Source: Enterovibrio coralii (GTDB lineage Bacteria > Pseudomonadota > Gammaproteobacteria > Enterobacterales > Vibrionaceae). Taken from it: DNA of 64,000 bases. This document shows, in pieces, positions 11,617-21,817 of the stretch. The position numbers and the translations under genes were made by a program. The DNA lies in the NCBI RefSeq assembly GCF_001559595.1, contig NZ_LNTY01000022.1, positions 1-64,000 on the forward strand. Reading direction: 5' to 3'. How positions within the stretch are numbered: the first letter of the stretch is position 1; each line of letters starts with the position of its first letter. The notes under the pieces are model-generated. The model worked only from the letters and a program-made list of their open reading frames with translations. It made no database searches and was not told the origin of the DNA.

Positions 11617-11907
11617 ATGTCGATGTCGATGCTTGAATTAGCTCGTCATCTGGAGATGCTTGACGAATCTCCAGAGAAAGTTATGTTTGGGAAATTGCTC
11701 ACCGAATTAAGCGGTATGAGCGAAGAGCGCGTTCAGCGTGCGGCGCGCCAGGTACCAATCAGCGGTTTGCGTGAACTGGTACATCAATTTAATAAAGTGA
11801 TCCACGAGCGTCGTGGCGAGCGCGTACAAGAGTTGGCACAAGAAATGGCCAATGACGGGATATCCGCAGAAGAGCTGCGCGAGTATCTGGCGCAGCACAA
11901 ACGTTAA
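11617..11907 (+). CDS. small helical protein resembling the H-NS oligomerisation domain
   Basis: A 96-residue, highly charged and almost wholly helical protein. The C-terminal half (VIHERRGERVQEL then MANDGISAEELREYL) resembles the H-NS N-terminal oligomerisation region, in which a VVNERREEE helix is followed by an ADGI-P-ELL segment. The C-terminal DNA-binding domain of H-NS is absent. That is the layout of truncated H-NS partners or antagonists such as H-NST. Two or three ATG codons are clustered at the start (11617, 11623, 11629), and the ribosome-binding site is poor (AGGCAG). The family link is my inference from motif likeness; it may be an unrelated coiled-coil protein. Monocistronic, after the MFS terminator. 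Confidence 0.55.
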   Translation: MSMSMLELARHLEMLDESPEKVMFGKLLTELSGMSEERVQRAARQVPISGLRELVHQFNKVIHERRGERVQELAQEMANDGISAEELREYLAQHKR

Positions 11908-11917
11908 TCGCGTTTAT

Positions 11918-12805
11918 TTACGCTTTACTTTTTCGCTGCTGAATTACCAATCCAATTACAATCATCACTAACCCGATAAGTGTCGTTGGGTGAATTTGTT
12001 CGCCTATAATCGTGGCGAGCAATATCAGCGAAATAAATGGCGAAATAAATATAAGGTTGCTGACTTTCGCAGCGTTGCTGGCGAGTTTGACGGCATTTAA
12101 CCAAAGCACAAAGGTAATGCCCATTTCAAACAGGCCCACGTAGCTGACCGCTAGCCAACCCTGCCAAGGGATGCCCTGCCAGTCAGAGGTATAAAGGCTA
12201 AGGCTAATGGAAAACGGCAAAGAAAGTAGAAAGCCAAGCAAGAGCCCAATCACGGGGTCAGCTTGGTTTTTTGCGTTTAAAATCCAATAACCTGCCCACA
12301 GCAAGGTCGACAGCAACGCCAGTCCCACGCCGAGCGGACTGTCGAACTGTAAACCGAAGATGTCGCCTTTGGTGGCGATGATCACCACACCAATGTAGCC
12401 CAGTCCTGCGGCAATCCAATCCTGCTTTCGAATTTTCTGACCAAGGAAAATGGCGGCCATTAACGTCAGTGTAATTGCCCAAGAATAATTAATTGGCTGC
12501 GCCAGAGAAGCAGGCAATAAATCGTAGGCTTTAAATAACACCAAATAATAAATAAACGGATTGATCAGCCCGAGCATCAGGTAATAAAGCGGGCGTTTGG
12601 CAAAGGTAGAGGAAAGTTGGTTCAGTTTTCCTTGCCAGCCAGCAACCGCGATCAAAGAAAGGGTAGAGACCACACTGGCGGCGGCCAGCATCTGGATAGG
12701 ATCCATGTAGGTCAGGGTGATTTTAAACGCGGTGGCGACGGTCGACCAAAGCAATACGGCTGCCAGTCCGTAGCTGATCGCAAGGCGGTCGTTCATGTAA
12801 TGCAC
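11918..12805 (-). CDS. EamA/DMT-superfamily transporter
   Basis: A 295-residue membrane protein with ten predicted hydrophobic segments arranged as two EamA repeats (about 8-140 and 150-290). Motifs such as LLWSTVATAFKI in helix 1, and PINYSWAITLTLMAAIFLGQ at the end of the first repeat, are typical of drug/metabolite transporters that export amino acids or metabolites. It ends in a basic cytosolic tail (QQRKSKA). Substrate unknown. It converges on the small helical gene, with only ten bases between the two stop codons. Confidence 0.88.
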   Translation of the reverse strand: MHYMNDRLAISYGLAAVLLWSTVATAFKITLTYMDPIQMLAAASVVSTLSLIAVAGWQGKLNQLSSTFAKRPLYYLMLGLINPFIYYLVLFKAYDLLPASLAQPINYSWAITLTLMAAIFLGQKIRKQDWIAAGLGYIGVVIIATKGDIFGLQFDSPLGVGLALLSTLLWAGYWILNAKNQADPVIGLLLGFLLSLPFSISLSLYTSDWQGIPWQGWLAVSYVGLFEMGITFVLWLNAVKLASNAAKVSNLIFISPFISLILLATIIGEQIHPTTLIGLVMIVIGLVIQQRKSKA

Positions 12806-12933
12806 TTATTCAGAGTAAGGTTGAGAATTGGGCAGTCTAGAGCAAATAAGCATCACTGGAAAAGCTGGACATTTATCCAGTGTCTTATTAGCCTTCATTA
12901 CGGGATATCACGAGAAATGAAAAGGTTATCAGC

Positions 12934-14452
12934 ATGCAGATCGCGACTCTGCTTTCCGACAGTGCAGTGTGGATTGCTGCCGGTGTAGGCGCAGCCTCGA
13001 TGGCGGCTCTTGGTGGTATGTATTACCGCATGGCACTGAGAAACGTGCGAGAGCTTATCGAGCAGCAGCATTTGGCTGACGAAAAAATCAGTCAGGCTGC
13101 GATGGCGCACTTACGTGCCGAAAATCAAACCTTAAAAGATGAGCTTGATGGCTTAGATCTCGAACGTGACAGACTCAGTGCCGAGCTTCGCACCCAATAT
13201 GCCAAGCTTGCCGCTGCGGCTGAAAAGCTACGTCAAATGGAAGTGCTGCGTGCTGAGAAAGAGCAACTCACCGATACGCTGGATAACCTGCGAGACAACA
13301 AAGCCGCGCTTGAGCTGACCCTTCGCGAGCAACAAACCCGCACCGAAGAGCAACTGGAAGCGGCGGAAGCCAAAATTCGTCTGTTGGAAGGGGCAGAGGA
13401 GAGGCTTCGCGTCCAATTTGAAAGTCTGGCCAACAAGGTGTTTGACCACAAGACCCGCACCGTTGATGAGCAAAACCGTCAAAGCCTGGAATCTCTACTG
13501 GGGCCACTGAAATCTCAATTAGAAGGCTTTAGAAAGCAAGTGTCGGACAGCTTTGGCGAACAGGCCAAAGAACGTCATACGTTGGTGCATGAAATTAAAA
13601 ACCTGCAAAAGCTTAATGAAGACATGACCCGCGAAGCGTGGCACTGACCCAAGCATTGAAAGGTGACAACAAGCAGCAGGGCAATTGGGGTGAAGTGGTT
13701 TTGGCGCGCGTGTTGGAAGAATCTGGCCTTCGTGAAGGCTTTGAGTACCAAACGCAGGTCAGCTCGAGAACGAAGACGGCAAGCGCTACCAGCCGGATGT
13801 CATTGTCAGACTGCCACAGGAAAAAGACGTGGTGATTGATGCCAAGATGGCATTGGTTGCGTATGAACGTTACTTCCATGCCGAAACCTTGGCAGAAAAA
13901 GATCTCGCCCTGCGCGAGCACGTGGCCTCGATTCGCGGCCATATTCGTGGGCTTGGCAGGAAGGACTATCACCAGCTTCATGGCATTCAAAGCCTGGATT
14001 ATGTGTTGATGTTTATTCCGGTCGAGCCTGCTTTCCAGATTGCGATAGAAGCAGAGCCGTCACTCATACGTGAGGCATTGGATCACAACATCATGCTGGT
14101 GAGTCCAACCACCTTGCTGGTGGCACTGCGTACCATCAATAACTTGTGGCGTTATGAGCACCAAAACCAAAACGCGCGATTGATTGCAGAAAAAGCGGCC
14201 AAGCTTTACGACAAACTGCGTTTGTTTGTGGCGGATGTAGAAGTGATGGGCGCGGCATTAGATAAAGCCAGCGACAGCTACCAAAACGCAGTGAACAAGC
14301 TTTCTAGCGGTCGAGGCAATATTTTGCGTCAAGCAGAGAGTTTTAAATCGCTGGGCGTGGAAGTGAAGCGGGATATCAGCCCCGCTATGCTGAAAAGAGA
14401 CACCACCGATGACAGTGAAGAGATGGCGACACTCGGCGTTTCATCGGAATGA
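12934..14452 (+). CDS. rmuC: DNA recombination protein RmuC (frame broken twice)
   Basis: RmuC limits inversions between short repeats and carries a restriction-endonuclease-like core. There is an N-terminal membrane segment (about residues 10-30), a long coiled coil (about 30-200), and then the conserved core with GNWGEVVLARVLE, DVVIDAKMAL, DYVLMFIPVEPA, SPTTLLVALRTI and LYDKLRLF. Two bases are missing: near 13638 (GCGTGGCACTG for GCGGTGGCACTG, restoring AVALTQALKG) and near 13762 (before LENEDGKRYQPDV). Repaired length is about 506 residues. Start ATG 12934. Confidence 0.9.
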
Positions 14453-14636
14453 ACTGACAAAGGCTTGGCGCAGCAGGCTCTTTCTGGGCATGTTGCGCTT
14501 GTGGTCAAATAACCTTGAGATGCCAGTGTCAGTCTGAATCGCACTTCTTGTGGTTGATTGAGTATGTAAAGTACACTAAGCGGCAAAAATATCGGGTATT
14601 TTCAGTTTCCAGCCCGGTGTTACTCAGGGGTTTACA

Positions 14637-15416
14637 ATGACAGATACAACACAGGGCGTGGCGCAAGACGCAGATCAGAACACCACTCACTTTGGTTTTC
14701 AGACCGTCGCCAAAGAAGACAAAGTTGGCATGGTAGCTAACGTCTTTCACAACGTAGCCGCAAAATACGACATCATGAACGACGTGATGTCCATGGGTAT
14801 CCACCGAATTTGGAAGCGTTTTACCATTGATTGCAGTGGTGTTCGCCCAGGTCACCGTGTGCTTGACCTTGCTGGTGGTACCGGCGATCTCACCGCAAAA
14901 TTCTCTCGCATTGTTGGCGACAAAGGCCAAGTCGTGCTGGCGGACATCAACAACTCTATGCTGAATGTCGGCCGCGATAAACTGCGCGATATCGGCATCG
15001 TGGGCAACGTGAACTACGTGCAGGCGAACGCTGAAGAGCTGCCATTCCCGGACGACTACTTTGACTGCATCACCATTGGTTTTGGTCTTCGTAACGTCAC
15101 CGACAAAGACAAAGCATTGCGTTCGATGTACCGCGTGCTGAAGCCGGGTGGTCGCCTGTTGGTACTGGAGTTCTCTAAGCCTATCGTTGAGCCGCTCTCG
15201 AAAGTTTACGACGCCTACTCTTTCCATCTTCTGCCGAAAATGGGCGAGATCATCGCAAACGATGCAGACAGCTACCGCTATCTTGCTGAATCCATTCGCA
15301 TGCACCCTGATCAAGATACCTTGAAGGGCATGATGGAAGACGCAGGCTTTGAGCAAACCAAATACTTCAACCTGACCGGTGGCATTGTTGCACTGCACCG
15401 CGGTTACAAGTTCTAA
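14637..15416 (+). CDS. ubiE: ubiquinone/menaquinone C-methyltransferase UbiE
   Basis: A 259-residue class I SAM-dependent methyltransferase that methylates the ring carbon of ubiquinone and menaquinone precursors. Diagnostic segments are [31 protein letters not shown] (SAM loop, about 76-87), [10 protein letters not shown], and [12 protein letters not shown] at the extreme C-terminus. AGGGG at 14626 precedes ATG 14637. It begins the ubiE-ubiJ-ubiB-tatABC block conserved in gammaproteobacteria. A 184-bp spacer upstream probably holds the promoter; I could not fix its elements. The frame is intact. Confidence 0.96.
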   Translation: MTDTTQGVAQDADQNTTHFGFQTVAKEDKVGMVANVFHNVAAKYDIMNDVMSMGIHRIWKRFTIDCSGVRPGHRVLDLAGGTGDLTAKFSRIVGDKGQVVLADINNSMLNVGRDKLRDIGIVGNVNYVQANAEELPFPDDYFDCITIGFGLRNVTDKDKALRSMYRVLKPGGRLLVLEFSKPIVEPLSKVYDAYSFHLLPKMGEIIANDADSYRYLAESIRMHPDQDTLKGMMEDAGFEQTKYFNLTGGIVALHRGYKF

Positions 15417-15423
15417 GGGGATA

Positions 15424-16055
15424 ATGATGCCTCTGGACCCATTGGTTACCGCTGTCGTTGAAACCAGCCTCAACACCCTTATCCGTCAAGATGGGGAAAG
15501 CCAGCGTCGTTTAGCCAAGCTAAAGGGCAAAGTGCTGCGCGTAAGCCTGACGGATATCAACAAGCAGTTGATTTTCGTGTTCAGCCAACAGGTCGATGTG
15601 TTGGCGGCTTATGAAGGCGACGCCGATTGTGAGTTGGCGTTGGCTATTTCTGTTGCACCACAACTCAAAGACAAAGCCAACCTGACCAAGCTTATCAAAC
15701 AAGACAAGCTGCACTTGGATGGCGATATTGATGTGGCGCAGCAGTTCTCCAATCTGCTCAACGGCATCAACCAGACATTGCTGAGTGGCTGTCTCATTAC
15801 ACAGGTGATGTGGTGGCACATACGCTGGTGCGTGGCGCACAACAAGGTTTGGCGTTTCTCAAACAAATGACTGAACGCAACCAACGGTATGTTGGCGAGT
15901 TGGTGGTTGAAGAATGGCGCCTTGCACCGGGTGCGCTCGAGATTGCGTACTTTGCCGATCAGGTTGATGACGTGCAAAGCCACGCCTCGCGCCTGTCTGC
16001 CCGTTTTGATGCGCTGGAGAAACGCCTTGCAGCCACTGAGACGGAGCGCGCATGA
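15424..16055 (+). CDS. ubiJ: ubiquinone biosynthesis accessory factor UbiJ (frame broken once)
   Basis: UbiJ is a soluble SCP2-fold lipid-binding protein that scaffolds the Ubi enzyme complex. The N-terminal SCP2-like domain covers about residues 15-115, and the C-terminus is helical ([17 protein letters not shown]). The start is ATG 15424 or the adjacent ATG 15427, after AAGGGG. One base is lost near 15786 (AGTGGCTG), and repair restores [17 protein letters not shown]. The corrected protein has about 210 residues, the usual size. Its stop overlaps the ubiB start (ATGA), indicating translational coupling. Confidence 0.88.
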
Positions 16056-17686
16056 CACCTAGCGAAATCCGCCGCCTCTACAAAATTACCAAAGTGCAGC
16101 TCAGTTATGGGCTGGATGAGTTGTTGCCAAAACAGCCGATCACCCGTGGTCCGCATTTGATGCGCAAAATGCTGTTTTGGATGAAAAACCAACATCAAGA
16201 CAAACCCATGGGTGCGCGTCTGCGTCTTGCCCTGCAGGAGCTGGGGCCGGTGTGGATCAAGTTCGGTCAGATGATGTCGACCCGCCGCGACCTTTTCCCG
16301 CCGGCTATCGCTGATCAATTGGCCTTGCTGCAAGACCAAGTTGAGCCGTTTGACGGCAAATTGGCGAAAGCGCAGATGGAAGAAGCCCTCGGCGGTCCAC
16401 TGGAAACCTGGTTTGATGATTTTGATGAAACGCCGCTGGCCTCTGCTTCGATTGCACAGGTGCACACAGCGACGTTAAAAGAAAATGGCCGCGAAGTGGT
16501 GCTCAAGGTGATTCGCCCTGACATCCTCCCAGTCATTCAAGCTGATATCAGACTCATGTATCGCATGGCGCGTATTGTTGCTCGCTTCCTGCCAGAGGCG
16601 CGTCGCTTGAAGCCAGTAGAAGTGGTGCGTGAGTACGAAAAGACCTTGCTCGATGAGCTGGATCTGATGCGTGAAGCGGCCAATGCCATTCAGCTTCGCC
16701 GCAACTTCGAAAACGACCATATTCTGTATGTGCCGGAAGTGTTCAGCGATTATTGCCGCACCTCGTTGATGGTGTCAGAGCGCATCTACGGCATTCAGGT
16801 GTCGGACATCGAGGGTCTTAAAGCCAACGGCACGGATCTGAAACTGCTGGCTGAGCGTGGTGTGCAGGTGTTCTTCACCCAGGTGTTCCGTGACAGCTTC
16901 TTCCACGCTGACATGCACCCGGGCAACGTGTTCGTCTCTTACGACCACCCAGAAGACCCGCAGTGGATTGGGCTCGACTGTGGCATCGTTGGCACCTTGA
17001 ACCGCGAAGATAAGCGTTATCTTGCTGAGAACTTCTTGGCATTCTTTAACCGCGATTATCGCAAGGTGGCTGAACTTCACGTTGATTCGGGTTGGGTGCC
17101 GCATGACACCAACGTCGATGAGTTCGAGTTTGCTATTCGCACTGTGTGTGAGCCGATTTTTGAAAAACCGCTGTGCGAAATCTCGTTCGGCCATGTACTG
17201 TTAAATCTGTTTAACACTGCCCGTCGCTTCAACATGGAAGTGCAGCCACAATTAGTGCTGCTGCAGAAGACCTTGTTGTACGTTGAAGGCCTGGGTAGAC
17301 AGCTTTACCCGCAGCTCGATCTGTGGGACACCGCCAAGCCGTTCCTTGAAGATTGGATGGGACGTCAGGTGGGTCCACAGGCAGTGTGGAATGCGATTAA
17401 AGAAAAAGCACCATTTTGGGCTGAAAAACTGCCTGAATTGCCAGAGCTGGTTTACGATAGCCTGCGCCAAGGCCGACAGGTCAATCAGCGTATGGACGTC
17501 ATGTACAGAGAGTTTATGGCGGCGAGAAAGCGCCAAAACAAGGCGAAGTTCCTGTTAGGTGTGGGTGCCACTATGCTGGTGACATCTGCCATACTCTACA
17601 GTAATCAGATAGAAATTCTTCCTCAAGTCGCAGGGGGAATCGCAGTCTTCAGTTGGATGTTTGCGTGGCGAGCGTTCAATAAGTGA
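16052..17686 (+). CDS. ubiB: ubiquinone biosynthesis ATPase UbiB
   Basis: UbiB is a membrane-attached atypical protein-kinase-like ATPase (ADCK/COQ8 family) needed for ubiquinone synthesis. At 544 residues it is full length. Family motifs are [15 protein letters not shown] (the KxGQ motif), ASASIAQVH (the Ala-rich nucleotide loop), [13 protein letters not shown] (catalytic loop) and GLDCGIVG (metal-binding DxG). Two hydrophobic segments near the C-terminus (about 498-540) anchor it in the inner membrane. It overlaps ubiJ by four bases. The frame is intact. Confidence 0.96.
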   Translation: MTPSEIRRLYKITKVQLSYGLDELLPKQPITRGPHLMRKMLFWMKNQHQDKPMGARLRLALQELGPVWIKFGQMMSTRRDLFPPAIADQLALLQDQVEPFDGKLAKAQMEEALGGPLETWFDDFDETPLASASIAQVHTATLKENGREVVLKVIRPDILPVIQADIRLMYRMARIVARFLPEARRLKPVEVVREYEKTLLDELDLMREAANAIQLRRNFENDHILYVPEVFSDYCRTSLMVSERIYGIQVSDIEGLKANGTDLKLLAERGVQVFFTQVFRDSFFHADMHPGNVFVSYDHPEDPQWIGLDCGIVGTLNREDKRYLAENFLAFFNRDYRKVAELHVDSGWVPHDTNVDEFEFAIRTVCEPIFEKPLCEISFGHVLLNLFNTARRFNMEVQPQLVLLQKTLLYVEGLGRQLYPQLDLWDTAKPFLEDWMGRQVGPQAVWNAIKEKAPFWAEKLPELPELVYDSLRQGRQVNQRMDVMYREFMAARKRQNKAKFLLGVGATMLVTSAILYSNQIEILPQVAGGIAVFSWMFAWRAFNK

Positions 17687-17769
17687 GATTTATCAATTTA
17701 GTTGTAACAGTAACCGAGTAGACTCCGGTAACTTTTTTATTCACCACATAACGCAGAGGTAGCACTAGC

Positions 17770-18000
17770 ATGGGTGGTATTAGTATTTGGCAACTGCTGA
17801 TCGTCGCAGTTATCGTTATTCTTCTGTTCGGAACCAAGAAGCTGCGCAACATCGGTGGCGATCTGGGTTCAGCGGTTAAAGGCTTCAAGAAAGCCATGGC
17901 TGACGACGAGAAGAAAGACGCTGATTTCGGCCAGGAAAAACTGGAAGAGAAAAACAGTACTGCACAAAAAAGCGAAGCGAAAGACAAAGAGCAGGCTTAA
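17770..18000 (+). CDS. tatA: Sec-independent translocase subunit TatA
   Basis: A 76-residue TatA with the canonical pattern: a short hydrophobic helix (about 5-20), the [20 protein letters not shown] hinge and amphipathic helix, and an acidic/basic unstructured tail. TatA oligomers form the transport path of the twin-arginine system. It lies 83 bases after ubiB and four before tatB, as part of tatABC. Confidence 0.95.
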   Translation: MGGISIWQLLIVAVIVILLFGTKKLRNIGGDLGSAVKGFKKAMADDEKKDADFGQEKLEEKNSTAQKSEAKDKEQA

Positions 18001-18003
18001 TCC

Positions 18004-18357
18004 GTGTTTGATATCGGTTTTTGGGAGCTGATCCTAATCGCTGTTGTTGGTTTGGTGGTTCTCGGCCCTGAGCGGTTGCCGGTGGCTATTCGTAACGTGT
18101 CGCGCTGGATTGGTGCGGCTCGTCGTATGGCGGGTTCTGTGAGAGATGAGCTGGAACAAGAGCTCAAAATTCAAGAGCTGCAGGAAAACCTAAAAAAAGC
18201 CGAGCAGATGGGGATGAAAAACCTGTCACCGGAAATACAGCAGTCAGTTGATGAGCTCAAGAAAGCAGCGGAAGACGTGCAACGCCCTTACTCACCGAAG
18301 AGCGACAGCACCGACGCTGCAAGCGCATCCAGCCCTACAAAAGACAAGACGGAATAA
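18004..18357 (+). CDS. tatB: Sec-independent translocase subunit TatB
   Basis: A 117-residue TatB starting at GTG 18004. The N-terminus [20 protein letters not shown], then [10 protein letters not shown], is the TatB signature (Glu in the membrane helix, Gly-Pro hinge). An amphipathic helix and a long charged tail rich in Ser, Thr and Ala follow. TatB and TatC together bind twin-arginine signal peptides. The start follows the tatA stop by three bases. Confidence 0.94.
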   Translation: MFDIGFWELILIAVVGLVVLGPERLPVAIRNVSRWIGAARRMAGSVRDELEQELKIQELQENLKKAEQMGMKNLSPEIQQSVDELKKAAEDVQRPYSPKSDSTDAASASSPTKDKTE

Positions 18358-18397
18358 CGCTTGTTTGGGGTAGGGCCCCGTTTTTTGTCGAGAATCT

Positions 18398-19156
18398 ATG
18401 TCATCAGTTGAAGATACCCAACCGCTCATCAGTCATCTGGTTGAGCTGAGAGACCGCCTGTTGCGCGCCTTGCTGGCTGTGCTGGTAGTGTTTCTTTGCT
18501 TGGTATATTTCGCCAACGATATCTATACCTTCGTTTCTGCCCCTTTAGTCGATCGTCTTCCAGAAGGTACGAGCATGATCGCGACCGATGTCGCGTCGCC
18601 ATTCTTCACCCCTATTAAGTTAACCTTGGTGGTGTCGGTGTTCGTGGCGGTTCCCATGATCTTGTACCAACTATGGGCGTTCGTTGCGCCGGGTCTGTAT
18701 AAGCACGAGAAACGTCTGGTGTTGCCACTTCTGGCGTCAAGCTCACTGCTGTTCTACTGCGGTGTGGCGTTTGCGTATTTCATCGTGTTCCCGCTGGTGT
18801 TTGGCTTCTTTACCTCCATCGCCCCGGAAAACATTCAAATAGCGACTGACATTGCCAGCTATCTGGACTTTATCCTCGCGCTGTTTATGGCGTTTGGTAT
18901 CGCGTTTGAAATTCCGGTCGCCATCATATTGCTGGTGTGGACGGGCGCGGTAGAGCCAGACGACCTACGTCAAAAACGCCCGTACATCATTGTGGCGGCG
19001 TTCGTGGTCGGTATGCTTCTGACACCGCCGGACATCATTTCTCAGACGCTGTTGGCGGTGCCAATGTGTCTGTTGTTCGAAGTGGGTCTTTTCTTCTCGC
19101 GCTTCTACAAGCCGCGTGGAGATGAAAGCGAAAACGAAGAGCAAAGCGAAGGCTAA
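18398..19156 (+). CDS. tatC: Sec-independent translocase subunit TatC
   Basis: A 252-residue inner-membrane protein with six hydrophobic segments, the twin-arginine signal receptor. Motifs are [16 protein letters not shown] at the N-terminus (conserved in all TatC) and [14 protein letters not shown] with the conserved F and P in helix 3. The first-loop Glu-containing region is followed by [22 protein letters not shown]. It ends in an acidic tail. A GC-rich hairpin with six Ts (about 18367-18387) lies between tatB and tatC and might reduce tatC transcription. A terminator follows the gene. Confidence 0.95.
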   Translation: MSSVEDTQPLISHLVELRDRLLRALLAVLVVFLCLVYFANDIYTFVSAPLVDRLPEGTSMIATDVASPFFTPIKLTLVVSVFVAVPMILYQLWAFVAPGLYKHEKRLVLPLLASSSLLFYCGVAFAYFIVFPLVFGFFTSIAPENIQIATDIASYLDFILALFMAFGIAFEIPVAIILLVWTGAVEPDDLRQKRPYIIVAAFVVGMLLTPPDIISQTLLAVPMCLLFEVGLFFSRFYKPRGDESENEEQSEG

Positions 19157-19172
19157 AGCCTGTCAAACATCG

Positions 19173-19200
19173 AAAAGCCAGTGTTACACTGGCTTTTTTT
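19173..19200 (+). terminator. tatC terminator
   Basis: AAAGCCAGTG-TTA-CACTGGCTTTTTTT forms a perfect stem with a T tract, 16 bases after the tatC stop. Confidence 0.9.
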
Positions 19201-19225
19201 ATGTCTTCAATCGGTGGGAACACAA

Positions 19226-20004
19226 GTGATAGATATTGGCGTCAACTTAACCAGCAGCAGTTTGATAAAGACCGTGACGACGTGGTCGCGCGCGCCCAAG
19301 AGGCGGGTGTGACTACCATGGTGCTGACGGGAACGGATCTGGAATCAAGCCCAGAAGCGGCAGAGCTCGCTGCGCGTTATCCAGGCTTTGCGTATTCCAC
19401 GGCAGGTGTGCACCCGCACGATGCCAAAACAGTTGAAGACCTGACGCTGCCGTCTATCCGTGCCTTGGCGCAGTTGCCGCAGGTGGTGGCGATAGGGGAG
19501 TGTGGCCTTGATTTCAACCGTGACTTCTCACCACGTTCACAGCAAGAGGCGGTGTTTGAAGCGCACCTGACACTTGCCGCTGAACTTAACATGCCCGTAT
19601 TTTTGCACTGTCGTGACGCGCATGAGCGTTTCATGGCCATACTGTCACCTTGGCTAGATAAGATCCCAGCGGCAGTTTTGCATTGCTTCACCGGCACTGA
19701 AGAAGAACTCAAGGTTTGCTTGGATGCAGGCCTGTACATTGGTATCACAGGCTGGGTGTGCGATGAGCGTCGCGGCGAAGCCCTTCGCGACATCGTGCCG
19801 CTTATTCCTGATGACAAACTGATGATTGAAACCGATGCGCCGTATTTGCTGCCGCGTGATTTAAAGCCTAAGCCAAAATCTCGCCGCAATGAGCCATGTT
19901 ATCTGCCCCATATTGCCAATGAAATTGCGCAGCTTCGTGAGCAAGATGTGGAACAACTGATTGCCCAAAGCACCGACAACAGCCGTCGATTCTTTGGCGT
20001 GTAA
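19226..20004 (+). CDS. tatD: 3'-5' exo/deoxyribonuclease TatD (frame broken once)
   Basis: A metal-dependent nuclease of the TatD TIM-barrel family. I start it at GTG 19226, because translation there gives [11 protein letters not shown], the classical TatD N-terminus; one base is missing near 19259, and adding C gives SSQFDKDRD. Metal-ligand motifs are [39 protein letters not shown] and [13 protein letters not shown]. Corrected length is about 260 residues. It stands alone between the tatC terminator and hemB. TatD is not part of the Tat translocon despite the name. Confidence 0.9.
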
Positions 20005-20084
20005 TTGCCGCACCAGTGCAATCTGAAGATGCCCGCCGTTAGGGTGAGTTGAGTCCTGTATCTTCAGGTTGCTTGGGTATATGA

Positions 20085-21172
<1,088 letters not shown>

Positions 21173-21186
21173 TCCAACGACCCATG

Positions 21187-21213
21187 AAAAAGCCAGCGTA
21201 TGCTGGCTTTTTT
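21187..21213 (+). terminator. hemB terminator
   Basis: AAAAAGCCAGCGTATGCTGG, then CTTTTTTAC, forms a stem and T tract 14 bases after the hemB stop. The A run on the other side could also help stop asnC on the minus strand. Confidence 0.88.
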
Positions 21214-21234
21214 ACGTTTGAAGTCCTGTCTTTT

Positions 21235-21696
21235 CTAGGGAGAGACGTTGCGCTTGATGGGGTTTTGCAGCGAAATCAGGGTTTCGGTGGATTGCACTTC
21301 TTCGATGGCTTGAAGCTTGTCGATCAGCACATATTGCAGCTCTTCGATGGAGCGGCACATCAGCTTCACGAAAATGTTGTAAGCCCCAGTCGTGTAGTAG
21401 GCTTCAACCACTTCATCCAGTTGTTGCAACTTCTCCAGCGCAGAGTGGTAATCGCGCGCGGCATAAAGGTTGATACCAATAAAACAACACACGTCATAAC
21501 CTAGGGCTTTGGTGTTCACTAACACCTCGGTGCCGGTAATGATGCCGGCAGTTTTCATCTTTTCGACGCGGACATGCACTGTCGCGGGACTCACTGCAAA
21601 ACGCTTTCCCATCTCTGCGTAGGGGACCTTGGCATCGGCCATTAAGGTGCGCAGGATTTGGCGATCCAGATCATCTAATTTTGCAATTTCATTCAT
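21235..21696 (-). CDS. asnC: Lrp/AsnC-family regulator AsnC
   Basis: A 153-residue Lrp/AsnC regulator. An N-terminal helix-turn-helix (about 10-60, with FAVSPATVHVRVEKMKTAGII) is followed by an effector-binding RAM domain. It is very close to E. coli AsnC throughout (CFIGINL, EAYYTTGAYNIFVKLMCRS, QSTETLISLQNPI), the asparagine-responsive activator of asparagine synthetase genes. No asnA neighbours it here. It is divergent from the GGDEF/EAL sensor gene, with 121 bp between them. Confidence 0.92.
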   Translation of the reverse strand: MNEIAKLDDLDRQILRTLMADAKVPYAEMGKRFAVSPATVHVRVEKMKTAGIITGTEVLVNTKALGYDVCCFIGINLYAARDYHSALEKLQQLDEVVEAYYTTGAYNIFVKLMCRSIEELQYVLIDKLQAIEEVQSTETLISLQNPIKRNVSP

Positions 21697-21817
21697 TTAA
21701 ATTCACTAAACTCCATGTTAACCGCATTTTCCGTGCATGAAACTTGACCAAATTACGATTTAACCAATACGGTGTAATTTCTTCTTACATAAAAAAGAAA
21801 CCTAAAAATAAATTCTT

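Noticed and set aside
14529..15476. 315-codon open frame on the minus strand opposite ubiE
   Set aside because: It lies fully antisense to an intact ubiE, has a repetitive His/Val-rich composition typical of reversed codon bias, and shows no family motif.
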